Shown here: positions 33,317-41,093 of the stretch, in pieces
Layout: every line of letters begins with the position of its first letter
Numbering within the stretch: position 1 is the first letter of the stretch
From: Mucilaginibacter sp. L3T2-6
GTDB lineage: Bacteria; Bacteroidota; Bacteroidia; Sphingobacteriales; Sphingobacteriaceae
DNA: 64,000 nucleotides
NCBI RefSeq assembly: GCF_030519355.1
Contig: NZ_JAUMKC010000015.1
Span: forward strand, 62,001 to 126,000
Direction: 5' to 3'
Notes under the pieces: generated by a model
What the model was told of the DNA's origin: nothing
The model's database searches: none
The model's input: only the letters and a program-made list of their open reading frames with translations
Translations under genes and position numbers: made by a program

Positions 33317-34696
33317 TCAGTTAAAGTTAGCATTATACCTTAGTGAGACCCTTACATAGGGATATTTTGCCATAACATCATTAAAATTTTTGTAAAAGCC
33401 GTGCAGGTAAAAATAACCGGGCTCGGCACACACCGAAAGATGATCTGCAAAGTGGTATCCAAACTCGCTGGTTACCGCCTGCAGGGCATAGTGCGACTCA
33501 TTACCGTTAATGGTTTTTAACAGGCCACCCCGGTAGTTTAACCGGTAAAACAATTTATCAAAAAGGGTGATATTGACATTTACATATATACCGCCCCCGG
33601 CTGTGTAATCATAATTGCGGCCTTTGAAGAGATATTGATCAGGCACCGCAGCCAACAGCACCGGCCCAAACCCGGCTGAAGATACGATGCGGCTCTTGCC
33701 AATCAGGCTGAACTCTGAAAATAAATTGAATTTTACACTTTGCGCACTGTAAAAGAAAGCTTCATTATGGATATAATCGTAATTTGCGGACAATGTTGCC
33801 AAATGCCGCGATGTGCCGGAATGCTGTATCTGCCAGCCTGCCAGTGAACCATAAACGCTTATCATATTTATTTTTGAGCTGTCGTCGCTCCCGAACTCTG
33901 CGTTAACCGATATGTTACTGAAAGGTGTCCCGTAGTTTTCAAAGGGCGTGCCGTAAAGCAGTCTTATATGTCCGTACGCGGCGATCCTTCCATGATGATC
34001 AACATTAAATCTCCGCGCCCCTATATCAAATTCGGCGCTTACATAGGTTGAATCCCGCTCGCGTGAATTACGGTCAACTTTACCCCACTTACCGTCCAAA
34101 ATCCTGTTAAGTCCATTCATCGGGTTAATAATTAACGAAAGCACTTCGCTAAACTGTCGTTTAAATCCGCGGGTGTGGTTGTTCACAATCTGATTAGACA
34201 GGCGGTAGGTCATTTCCCCCAGTACGATCCCTCCAAAAGTGGTGTTGATAAAGTCGTTAGGCGAGGGATATTGCTTTTCGGCAACTGTTTCCCAAATATA
34301 GCTCCCGGCCAATGTGGCGGGCGCCGATTGCCAAAAAGAATATCCGTTGGCACGAAAGGCGCTAAAATAAAGGCTGCCGTGGTAAGGGTGCGCAAATTGA
34401 TTAGTACCGAAAGGATCATCATCCCACGACCAGTTGGAAGGCTTGAGGTTATGACCAACGGTACTGAAAGATATCTGCGCGAAATCAACATTCCGGATGT
34501 AGCGGTCTACTGCGAATGGAACTAATTCTGCCAATCCCCATTGAAATGCCGCACGCTTAAAGCGGTGGCGGCTTGTTGTATCCGGCGCTGACAATAACGG
34601 CGAAGCTCTTGATGCGGTGTCGGCAGGAGGGCTCGACTGGGCTAAGCTGTAATGGCCAAAAGCAATCAGAGCCAGCAATAGGTAAAGGCGCCTCAT
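33317..34696 (-). CDS. DUF3943 family outer-membrane-associated protein
   Basis: This secreted protein of the DUF3943 family is usual in Bacteroidota. It has a signal peptide (MRRLYLLLALIAFGHYSLAQ) and the family block around residues 75-160 (DDDPFGTNQFAHPYHGSLYF, SPNDFINTTFGGIVLGEMTYR). The rest alternates in beta-strand fashion and ends with an aromatic strand, which suggests a beta-barrel. ATG 34696 starts directly at the signal peptide; ATG 34708 would add 4 residues. The gene lies 73 bp after the BON gene on the same strand and is probably its operon partner. Its function is unknown. Confidence 0.87.
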   Translation of the reverse strand: MRRLYLLLALIAFGHYSLAQSSPPADTASRASPLLSAPDTTSRHRFKRAAFQWGLAELVPFAVDRYIRNVDFAQISFSTVGHNLKPSNWSWDDDPFGTNQFAHPYHGSLYFSAFRANGYSFWQSAPATLAGSYIWETVAEKQYPSPNDFINTTFGGIVLGEMTYRLSNQIVNNHTRGFKRQFSEVLSLIINPMNGLNRILDGKWGKVDRNSRERDSTYVSAEFDIGARRFNVDHHGRIAAYGHIRLLYGTPFENYGTPFSNISVNAEFGSDDSSKINMISVYGSLAGWQIQHSGTSRHLATLSANYDYIHNEAFFYSAQSVKFNLFSEFSLIGKSRIVSSAGFGPVLLAAVPDQYLFKGRNYDYTAGGGIYVNVNITLFDKLFYRLNYRGGLLKTINGNESHYALQAVTSEFGYHFADHLSVCAEPGYFYLHGFYKNFNDVMAKYPYVRVSLRYNANFN

Positions 34697-34769
34697 AGCG
34701 ATAATCATGTCAATAAAAATTGCAAAGCGCGGGCCTGCAGTGGCCCGCGCTTTGGGAAAGGATTACCTT

Positions 34770-35438
34770 TCAAAAAACCAATTCCGGTTCCTCCACGATC
34801 AGCTTGCTTTCAACACTTAGAACACCCGGAGCGGCCCATACCGCGTCTTCAGCTTCCTGCTTTTCGGCGAATGAACGCACTTTTCCGCTGAGGATGGCTT
34901 TACTGCCGGTAACACTCACTGTAACTTTGTCCGCGTCGATAGTAGCGCTCCGGTGAAATGCAGCACGGATCTTTTTTTCCAGGTCGTCGGCGCTTAATTT
35001 AGGTTTAACGGTGATAAGATTAATAACAGAACGGACACCTGTAAGATACTGTACGGCGTTTTTAGCAGACGTGCGCTGAAAGTCCCACTCCACTTCACCC
35101 TCAAGCCTTACTACGCCATCTTCTACTTTTATTTTGATACTATCATCTGGTATCGCGGTATGCCATTTCAGGGCGTTTACTACCGCTGCTGCAATCTCCG
35201 CGTCTGTTTTTCGATAAGTTGGTGATATACCTACCTGGATGTCTTCGGCTACCGCTTTTACGCCAGCCACTTTCTTTGCGGCATTTTCAGCACTCAGTTT
35301 TTTGCCGTAATTATCCACCTGGCCCGACAGCGTCACTATGCCATTCTTTACCGCGACGCCTATTTCGGATGATTGCAGAAAAGGTTGCCATCTCAGTTCA
35401 TCCATAACATCCTTCTGAATTTCAACATCTGTTTTCAT
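34770..35438 (-). CDS. Triple BON-domain protein (OsmY-like), copy 2
   Basis: Three BON repeats fill the 222 aa, as in copy 1 (12582-13250), with which it is nearly collinear and highly similar (same length, same MKTDVEIQKDVMDELRWQPF-type start and EEPELVF end). No signal peptide is visible. It is the first gene of a unit with the DUF3943 gene, whereas copy 1 is followed by a PepSY-like gene, so only the BON gene appears duplicated. It is preceded by a double-box promoter. BON proteins are thought to bind lipid surfaces and protect against osmotic or envelope stress. Confidence 0.92.
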   Translation of the reverse strand: MKTDVEIQKDVMDELRWQPFLQSSEIGVAVKNGIVTLSGQVDNYGKKLSAENAAKKVAGVKAVAEDIQVGISPTYRKTDAEIAAAVVNALKWHTAIPDDSIKIKVEDGVVRLEGEVEWDFQRTSAKNAVQYLTGVRSVINLITVKPKLSADDLEKKIRAAFHRSATIDADKVTVSVTGSKAILSGKVRSFAEKQEAEDAVWAAPGVLSVESKLIVEEPELVF

Positions 35439-35475
35439 GATCTTATAATTTAATTGGTAAATAACAATTTGCCAG

Positions 35476-35541
35476 CAAAATAACAGCTATTCAAACAGGG
35501 TATGCATGACGGCGGTCATTGCTGACGCTGATAGTAATCAT
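35476..35541 (-). promoter_or_regulatory. Island promoter: two boxes 22 bp apart plus -7 TTTG (BON copy 2)
   Basis: ATGACGGCGGTCAT (35506-35519) and CTGATAGTAATCAT (35528-35541) have perfect cores and start 22 bp apart. On the minus strand TTTG (35479 to 35476) follows the proximal box after 26 nt. The ATG is at 35438. Confidence 0.75.
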
Positions 35542-35640
35542 GAAGTACAACGCCGTTAATTTTTACGTAACGGGCCGTCTTTAACAATGGATGCAACTGT
35601 TCCACAATGCCCCAGCCTCTGTGAGAAAATCATTGCCGTT

Positions 35641-35707
35641 ATGACAATTATCAGCTATGGCTATGATTTCAGTCATTTGAAATGGCCACCGGAACAATGA
35701 AATTTGA
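35641..35707 (+). promoter_or_regulatory. Island promoter: two boxes 22 bp apart plus -7 TTTG (histidine kinase 3)
   Basis: ATGACAATTATCAG (35641-35654) and ATGATTTCAGTCAT (35663-35676) have perfect cores and start 22 bp apart. TTTG (35704-35707) follows after 27 nt. The kinase ATG at 35833 leaves a leader of about 120 nt in which no other gene was recognised. Confidence 0.65.
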
Positions 35708-35832
35708 AAAGTTTATTGAAATAGTTCTTAAGACCGGATAACTATATACACTGCCAGGTTACACAAGCATTCATGTTGTAAAACCTGCAGACCGGCCGGC
35801 AAACATATTTAATAATAAAAGCCACAATCGTT

Positions 35833-36714
35833 ATGTATAAAGGAAATCTGATGAGCTCCATTCCTGGCAGGAACCATCCTTTAAGTGTTTTAAGCAAACG
35901 CAAACCTTCCGGGCAGGCCTTTATCATGTCGAATTATTTGCCCGTGGATTTTGGTTCGCGGCGGCGCCACAGGGTATTAAAGAAAGAGGAAGAGGCAAAC
36001 AGATTTAAGAACCGGCAGCTTTTTACGCCCCCGCATGAATTTAAGTCTCCGCTTGAGGCAATAATGCACTCGGCAGAATTTATAGAACGAAATCTTGGCT
36101 CACCAGACCAAAAAACCGTAAGGCGGCAACTCCAAAATATCAAGACAGCTGCTTCCTTCATGACGATGCTTTTTAATGATTATTTATCAGCAGGGCAAAG
36201 CGAATCTGGTACTGTGCATCCAAACTTCAGCAAGATGAATTTAAAGGCCCATGTTGAAGAAGTCATATCCGAAATGAAATCGCAAGCGAAAGACTGGCAA
36301 GACATCAGATATACACATAAGGGAGAGCAGACACTCGTTTTGGCGGATAAAAATCTTTTACACCACTGCCTCACCAACTTGATAAGTAATGCCATAAAAT
36401 ATTCAGATGCTGTAAATCATATTGATGTTATCACCCAAGTGGAGGGCAATTCGTTTTCTATCATTATAAAAGATTCGGGCATTGGGATACCAGCCGAAGA
36501 AACAACCAACATTTTTAAACCCTTTTTCAGGGCTTCGAACGCTGATTGTGCAGACGGAAGCGGTTTAGGCCTGAGCGTTGTTAAAACATATACAGAACTA
36601 ATGGGCGGAAAAATATCATTTAAAACCGAACTGGGTAAAGGCACTACTTTCGAATTGAAATTTGACAGTACCGCAGTAGTCCGTAATAAAAAGCGCCGTA
36701 ATCATATGGCTTAA
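35833..36714 (+). CDS. Short soluble histidine kinase without sensor domain
   Basis: This 293-aa kinase consists of a basic N-terminus of about 60 residues, a HisKA helix with His about 68 in PPHEFKSPLEA, and HATPase_c (N-box NLISNAIKYS, G1 DSGIGIP, G2 GSGLGLSVV). The H-box differs from the usual SHEFRTPL (Pro before His, Lys-Ser for Arg-Thr). There is no TM helix and no sensor, so it probably works with a partner or by cross-talk with the island receivers. Alternative ATGs at 35851 or 35926 would still keep the catalytic part. Its own double-box promoter makes it part of the regulon. It ends overlapping the convergent transpeptidase stop by 4 nt. Confidence 0.88.
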   Translation: MYKGNLMSSIPGRNHPLSVLSKRKPSGQAFIMSNYLPVDFGSRRRHRVLKKEEEANRFKNRQLFTPPHEFKSPLEAIMHSAEFIERNLGSPDQKTVRRQLQNIKTAASFMTMLFNDYLSAGQSESGTVHPNFSKMNLKAHVEEVISEMKSQAKDWQDIRYTHKGEQTLVLADKNLLHHCLTNLISNAIKYSDAVNHIDVITQVEGNSFSIIIKDSGIGIPAEETTNIFKPFFRASNADCADGSGLGLSVVKTYTELMGGKISFKTELGKGTTFELKFDSTAVVRNKKRRNHMA

Positions 36715-38156
36715 TTGCCACTCGTGCCGAACAGCGTTTTCTCCAATCCTTCGTCCAGTCCGTAAATGTCCGGATAGGTTATATATTTTCCGTCAACAAC
36801 CTCACAGGTAAGATAAGTAATCATGATAGGAACCGGCTGCTTTAACCTGATGTCCTGCCGGATATATTTGGCCATACCGTTGTGCAAAACCTGCATTTTG
36901 TCAGCCGATCCGTCGTTTATCAGTAACAAACGACCTAATTTTTCAGCCTGTTCTACCCGGACGCACCCATGACTAAAATGACGTTCCGTGCGGGCAAAAA
37001 GCTTTTGTTCGGGCGTATCATGCAGATACACGTCGTAAATATTTGGAAAACGAAAAACCAGTAGGCCCAGAGAGTTATCACATCCCGGAGACTGCCGCGT
37101 ATAATACATTTCCGGATGGCTTTTCACTTTGAGCAGGTTAGCTCTCGTTGGTTCTATATACCGGCCATTATTGTCATAGATTCCATAATGGTTATTTTCG
37201 AGGAACGCCGGGTATCGCAGCATCTTTGGCAATAGCTCCCTGCGAAATATTTTGGCCGGTACCCTCCATTCCGGGGCTGTTGTAAAATAATTGACGGCGC
37301 TCTGCAGCGTTGGCGTGGGGTTACCCGGCTTGCCCACTATTACCTTGAACTTATAAACCGTGTCTTTAATCCAAAGTTTGAGTGTATACGAAGGGATATT
37401 GATGTGAATATAAGCGCCTGCTTCTGCACCAGCCCATCGGAGCCTTTCCATGTTAATCATAATCTTTCTGATCTCGTCTGGCAGAGGTTCGCAGCAACCA
37501 TCCTGGTATTGTTTTTCAAGCAGTTCCAGTTGACGCTGCAGGGCTAAATAAGCCTCAGACGAGGGCCGCGAACCCAGGACAACTGCTGTAATATCTTTCT
37601 GTAAAAGTGCAGTTTGTAAAATCTGCCCGGCCTGAAATTTGCCGGTAGAATCCCTGTCAATCCTGCCGGAAGGGTGGTCTGAATTCATTTTACCAAAATG
37701 AAGATTATTTATCAATGTAAGCATGGCGTCTGTAAGCAGTATTTCATACCGTGCCCGGCGCAATGCGACTGCTTTTCCGGCTGTATCGGCGATGCCCGGC
37801 GGCCGGCCATCGGGCAACTCGTCAAGGTGATAATCAGTACACGAAAGGCCGTATTGGGACACACAGTTAATAATCTTTAAGGCCTGTAATGTCTTGATGT
37901 CCCCTCCTGCCGGGTTAAGCCAGGCGGGTCGAAAACCACGGACAGTGTAAAACCGTATGGCAGATTTTGGAAAATATAATTGTGAATACAAGCCTTTCCC
38001 GGCCAGTAGCCGCCGGATTTCTGAGGTTAATAAGGTATCAGCTTGATCAGCTCCTGTAATAGGCGTCACTGTGTTATTTGCCAGGCCCGTTTGGCTATTC
38101 ATCATAAGCAATAGGGCCGGTATAAATAGAAAAAATTGTTTAACGGGTGTAATCAT
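36711..38156 (-). CDS. L,D-transpeptidase (YcbB-like), canonical active site
   Basis: This secreted YkuD-type cross-linking enzyme of about 481 aa has a signal peptide MITPVKQFFLFIPALLLMM (ATG 38156), a helical N-terminal half and the catalytic domain with the TAPEWRVPAKIFRRELLP segment, LHDTP (His) and SHGCVRVEQAEKLG (catalytic Cys, His and Arg present). It is a paralogue of 5291-6694, which has lost parts of this motif. A longer start at 38210 would disrupt the signal peptide. It lies 132 bp after the small helical gene 38289-38705 on the same strand and may be cotranscribed with it. Cell-wall remodelling fits entry into a resting state. Confidence 0.92.
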   Translation of the reverse strand: MITPVKQFFLFIPALLLMMNSQTGLANNTVTPITGADQADTLLTSEIRRLLAGKGLYSQLYFPKSAIRFYTVRGFRPAWLNPAGGDIKTLQALKIINCVSQYGLSCTDYHLDELPDGRPPGIADTAGKAVALRRARYEILLTDAMLTLINNLHFGKMNSDHPSGRIDRDSTGKFQAGQILQTALLQKDITAVVLGSRPSSEAYLALQRQLELLEKQYQDGCCEPLPDEIRKIMINMERLRWAGAEAGAYIHINIPSYTLKLWIKDTVYKFKVIVGKPGNPTPTLQSAVNYFTTAPEWRVPAKIFRRELLPKMLRYPAFLENNHYGIYDNNGRYIEPTRANLLKVKSHPEMYYTRQSPGCDNSLGLLVFRFPNIYDVYLHDTPEQKLFARTERHFSHGCVRVEQAEKLGRLLLINDGSADKMQVLHNGMAKYIRQDIRLKQPVPIMITYLTCEVVDGKYITYPDIYGLDEGLEKTLFGTSGN

Positions 38157-38288
38157 ACCTGTTAGCTTACCACGTAAAATATCGGCAAAAGCTGTGCTGA
38201 ATAATAACACAAGGCTCTAAAACCAGCGACGACACATAGCCCATAATCAAAATAATTTATCCACAAAGACGACAGAGGTTATATCACT

Positions 38289-38705
38289 TCAATTCACAAC
38301 AGGGCGGGCCAAATGGTTCATCTGCAATACCAGCGCAAAAACATCCTGTTTCACTCCACGGAAACGGTTTGTCAGATCCGTCATGAAATACTCGAGCCTT
38401 ACCTGTGTAGCAGCCAATGACTCTGCATCTTCAGGAATAATGTCTTCGGCCATCAACTCCAGTTGAGTGATCTGACCGCTCAGCAGATCGCCTTTCATGA
38501 GTTGCTGCAGTTGCTTAAGCTCTTTGTTAGCGGCTATCAGCAGTTTCAGGTAAGCCTTATCATGCAGATGTATCAGCATGTTGCGTTCCAGCAGGAGGTG
38601 AAGAAATTGCGCTTCTATTCTAAAAAACTCCATATCGGCCAGCCATCGTTTAGCTATAACGTAATATTGAAGTGACCTTGAAGACATTGACAGTGTGCTT
38701 TCCAT
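38289..38705 (-). CDS. Small helical protein, island family A (copy 3)
   Basis: The function is unknown. The 138-aa all-helical protein has the family-like start YVIAKRWLADMEFFRIEAQF and long Leu/Gln-rich helices, with no signal peptide or TM. It is most like copy 2 (30032-30460). As with copy 1, it is next to an L,D-transpeptidase gene (here upstream on the same strand, there divergent), a repeated association. A box lies 53 bp before the ATG. Together the three copies argue for a real, undescribed family tied to this regulon. Confidence 0.75.
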   Translation of the reverse strand: MESTLSMSSRSLQYYVIAKRWLADMEFFRIEAQFLHLLLERNMLIHLHDKAYLKLLIAANKELKQLQQLMKGDLLSGQITQLELMAEDIIPEDAESLAATQVRLEYFMTDLTNRFRGVKQDVFALVLQMNHLARPVVN

Positions 38706-38728
38706 ATAAAATTTATTTTAAAGTATTG

Positions 38729-38794
38729 CTAAAATCCAAACATTATACCCTGTGGGAAATGACGTTGGTCATGCAAAGAAGTAAATCTTATCAC
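38729..38794 (-). promoter_or_regulatory. Island promoter: perfect and imperfect box 22 bp apart (gene 38705)
   Basis: ATGACGTTGGTCAT (38759-38772, perfect) and GTAAATCTTATCAC (38781-38794, one mismatch) start 22 bp apart. On the minus strand TTAG (38732 to 38729) follows after 26 nt, a weak -7. This is the rightmost box; glgX begins 191 bp to the right of the perfect box and is probably not directly served by it. Confidence 0.55.
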
Positions 38795-38963
38795 TTAGCT
38801 CACTTAATTACGGCGTTGATTAGCAGAATTTAGTGCCGGTATTGGTAAAAAAACCGTGTCACTTTAACAGTCTCCCGATATCCCACTGCCGGTATCTGCT
38901 ATTTAGTGTTTAAACAAATAAAAAATCGTTCAAACTTTTTTCAGGGATATTCATTGTGAGAAT

Positions 38964-41093
38964 ATGAAATACGACATCTACCCTGGAAAACCATACCCGC
39001 TGGGCGCCACCTGGGACGGCGAAGGCGTAAATTTTGCACTTTTTGCAGATTCTTGCGAAGGCGTTGAATTGTGCCTTTTTGATGAGGACGACCATACGAA
39101 AGAAATCGCCCGCATTAAATTGCCTGAACGCACACACCAAATCTGGCATTGCTATTTGCCTGGCTGCGGGCCCGGCCAGCTGTACGGCTACCGCGTTCAC
39201 GGACCGTACGATCCGGAAAATGGCCACCGCTTTAACCCAAATAAGCTGCTGATGGATCCATATGCCAAAGCCATCGCAGGCTCTGTGCACTGGAATGATG
39301 CATTATTCGGATATGAAATAGGCCACCCCGATGGGGATTTAAGCTTCAGCGAGCTTGATAGCGCCCCATTTGTACCTAAGTCTGTTGTTGTTGATGCTGC
39401 ATTCGACTGGGGAGACGATCAGCCTCTGCGTATACCTTATCATCAGTCTATCATTTATGAAGCACATGTGCGGGGCTTTACCAAACTCCATCCCGGCATC
39501 CCGGAAGATATCCGTGGCAGCTATGCGGCGCTTGGGCATCCGGTTACCGTCGAATATCTTAAATCACTGGGCATTACTGCAATTGAATTAATGCCGGTTC
39601 ATCAGTATGTTAATGACAGGGGATTGGTAGATAAGGGACTGTGCAATTACTGGGGGTACAACACAATCGCCTTTTTTGCGCCCGATGTACGTTACTCAAG
39701 TTCGGGTGTATGCGGGCAACAGGTTACTGAATTTAAACAAATGGTACGCGAGCTGCATAAAGCAGGGATTGAAGTAATACTCGACGTTGTATATAACCAT
39801 ACAGCTGAAGGAAATGAGATGGGGCCAACTATATCATTTAAAGGAATTGACAACGCCGCTTACTATCGCCTGGTAGATGATAACAAACGCTATTATATGG
39901 ACTACACAGGCACTGGCAACACGCTTAACGCCATGCTGCCCAATGTATTGCGCTATATTATGGACAGTTTGCGGTATTGGATACTTGAAATGCATGTAGA
40001 TGGTTTCCGGTTCGATCTGGCTGCGACGCTTGCGCGTGAGCTGCACGAGGTAAACCGTTTGAGCGCCTTCTTCGATATCATTCACCAGGACCCGGTGATC
40101 TCGCAGGTGAAACTGATTGCCGAGCCATGGGACGTGGGTGAAGGAGGTTACCAGGTAGGGAAATTCCCGCCGGGATGGGCCGAATGGAATGGAAAATACC
40201 GGGATAGCGTTCGCGATTACTGGAAAGGAGCCGACAGCATGTTAGGCGAGTTTGCGCAGCGGTTTACCGGCAGCCCTGACTTGTACCAGGATGATTACCG
40301 CAGGCCTACGGCCAGCATAAATTTTATTACCGCGCACGACGGGTTTACCCTGAATGATCTGGTTAGCTATAACGAGAAGCATAACGAAGCAAATGGCGAA
40401 GACAATAACGATGGTGAAAGTAATAACCGATCGTGGAATTGTGGCGCCGAAGGCCCCACCGATGATCCTGAAATAAACGCCTTGCGAAGCCTGCAGAAGC
40501 GCAACTTTTTAACTACGCTCTTTCTTTCACAAGGCGTGCCGATGCTGGTAGCCGGGGATGAGTTTGGCCGTACACAAGGAGGAAACAATAACGCTTATTG
40601 CCAGGATAATGAAATATCGTGGTTGTATTGGGATAAGCAAGATGAGGATCTGCTGGGGTTTGCAAAAAAGCTTATTGCGCTACGGAAAAAGCACCCAGCA
40701 TTTCGCAGGCGCAAATGGTTCCAGGGGTTGCCTATAAAGGGTAAAGGACTGGAAGATATTGGCTGGTTTTTGCCCGATGGTTCAGAGATGTCAGACGAGA
40801 ACTGGAACCACGATTTTGCCCGTTCGCTGGGCATCTTTTTGAATGGTAAGGGACTGCACCACGTTGGGCCGAAAGGAGAAAAAATTGTCGATGATGATTT
40901 TTATGTGATTTTTAATGCACATCACGAAGCGCTTGACTATATGTTGCCGCAAAAGCTAGCCCACAAAAAATGGGTTAAGATATTGGATACCAGCGATGAA
41001 GAACTGAAAAAGCAAAGTGTGCACAATGATGAGATAGTGACCGTGCAGGGGCGGTCGGTGGTATTACTGCAACATACCGACGATGCAAAATAA
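38964..41093 (+). CDS. glgX: Glycogen debranching enzyme (isoamylase type)
   Basis: It hydrolyses alpha-1,6 branches of glycogen or limit dextrins, feeding linear maltodextrins to TreY. The 709-aa protein has an N-terminal CBM48 domain (about 5-100) and a GH13 barrel. Conserved regions are DVVYNHT (about 273), GFRFDLAA with the nucleophile Asp (about 351), AEPWD with the acid Glu (about 385), and AHDGF (about 457). The C-terminus is all-beta. It overlaps treZ by 11 nt. The trio glgX-treZ-treY is the standard TreYZ route from glycogen to trehalose, an osmo- and desiccation protectant. Confidence 0.95.
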   Translation: MKYDIYPGKPYPLGATWDGEGVNFALFADSCEGVELCLFDEDDHTKEIARIKLPERTHQIWHCYLPGCGPGQLYGYRVHGPYDPENGHRFNPNKLLMDPYAKAIAGSVHWNDALFGYEIGHPDGDLSFSELDSAPFVPKSVVVDAAFDWGDDQPLRIPYHQSIIYEAHVRGFTKLHPGIPEDIRGSYAALGHPVTVEYLKSLGITAIELMPVHQYVNDRGLVDKGLCNYWGYNTIAFFAPDVRYSSSGVCGQQVTEFKQMVRELHKAGIEVILDVVYNHTAEGNEMGPTISFKGIDNAAYYRLVDDNKRYYMDYTGTGNTLNAMLPNVLRYIMDSLRYWILEMHVDGFRFDLAATLARELHEVNRLSAFFDIIHQDPVISQVKLIAEPWDVGEGGYQVGKFPPGWAEWNGKYRDSVRDYWKGADSMLGEFAQRFTGSPDLYQDDYRRPTASINFITAHDGFTLNDLVSYNEKHNEANGEDNNDGESNNRSWNCGAEGPTDDPEINALRSLQKRNFLTTLFLSQGVPMLVAGDEFGRTQGGNNNAYCQDNEISWLYWDKQDEDLLGFAKKLIALRKKHPAFRRRKWFQGLPIKGKGLEDIGWFLPDGSEMSDENWNHDFARSLGIFLNGKGLHHVGPKGEKIVDDDFYVIFNAHHEALDYMLPQKLAHKKWVKILDTSDEELKKQSVHNDEIVTVQGRSVVLLQHTDDAK

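Noticed and set aside
35689..35748. A 19-codon open frame in the leader of the third kinase
   Set aside because: It overlaps the -7 element and lacks any further support.
8389..38794. Repeated boxes as CRISPR or phage attachment repeats
   Set aside because: Units are only 14 bp, palindromic, paired at 22 bp and placed before start codons; there are no spacers, cas genes or integrase.
8389..38794. Boxes as standard CRP sites (TGTGA-N6-TCACA)
   Set aside because: The outer positions do not follow TG...CA; most boxes have A, C or T before TGA and a C or T after it, so the pattern is nearer to FNR-like or novel specificity.
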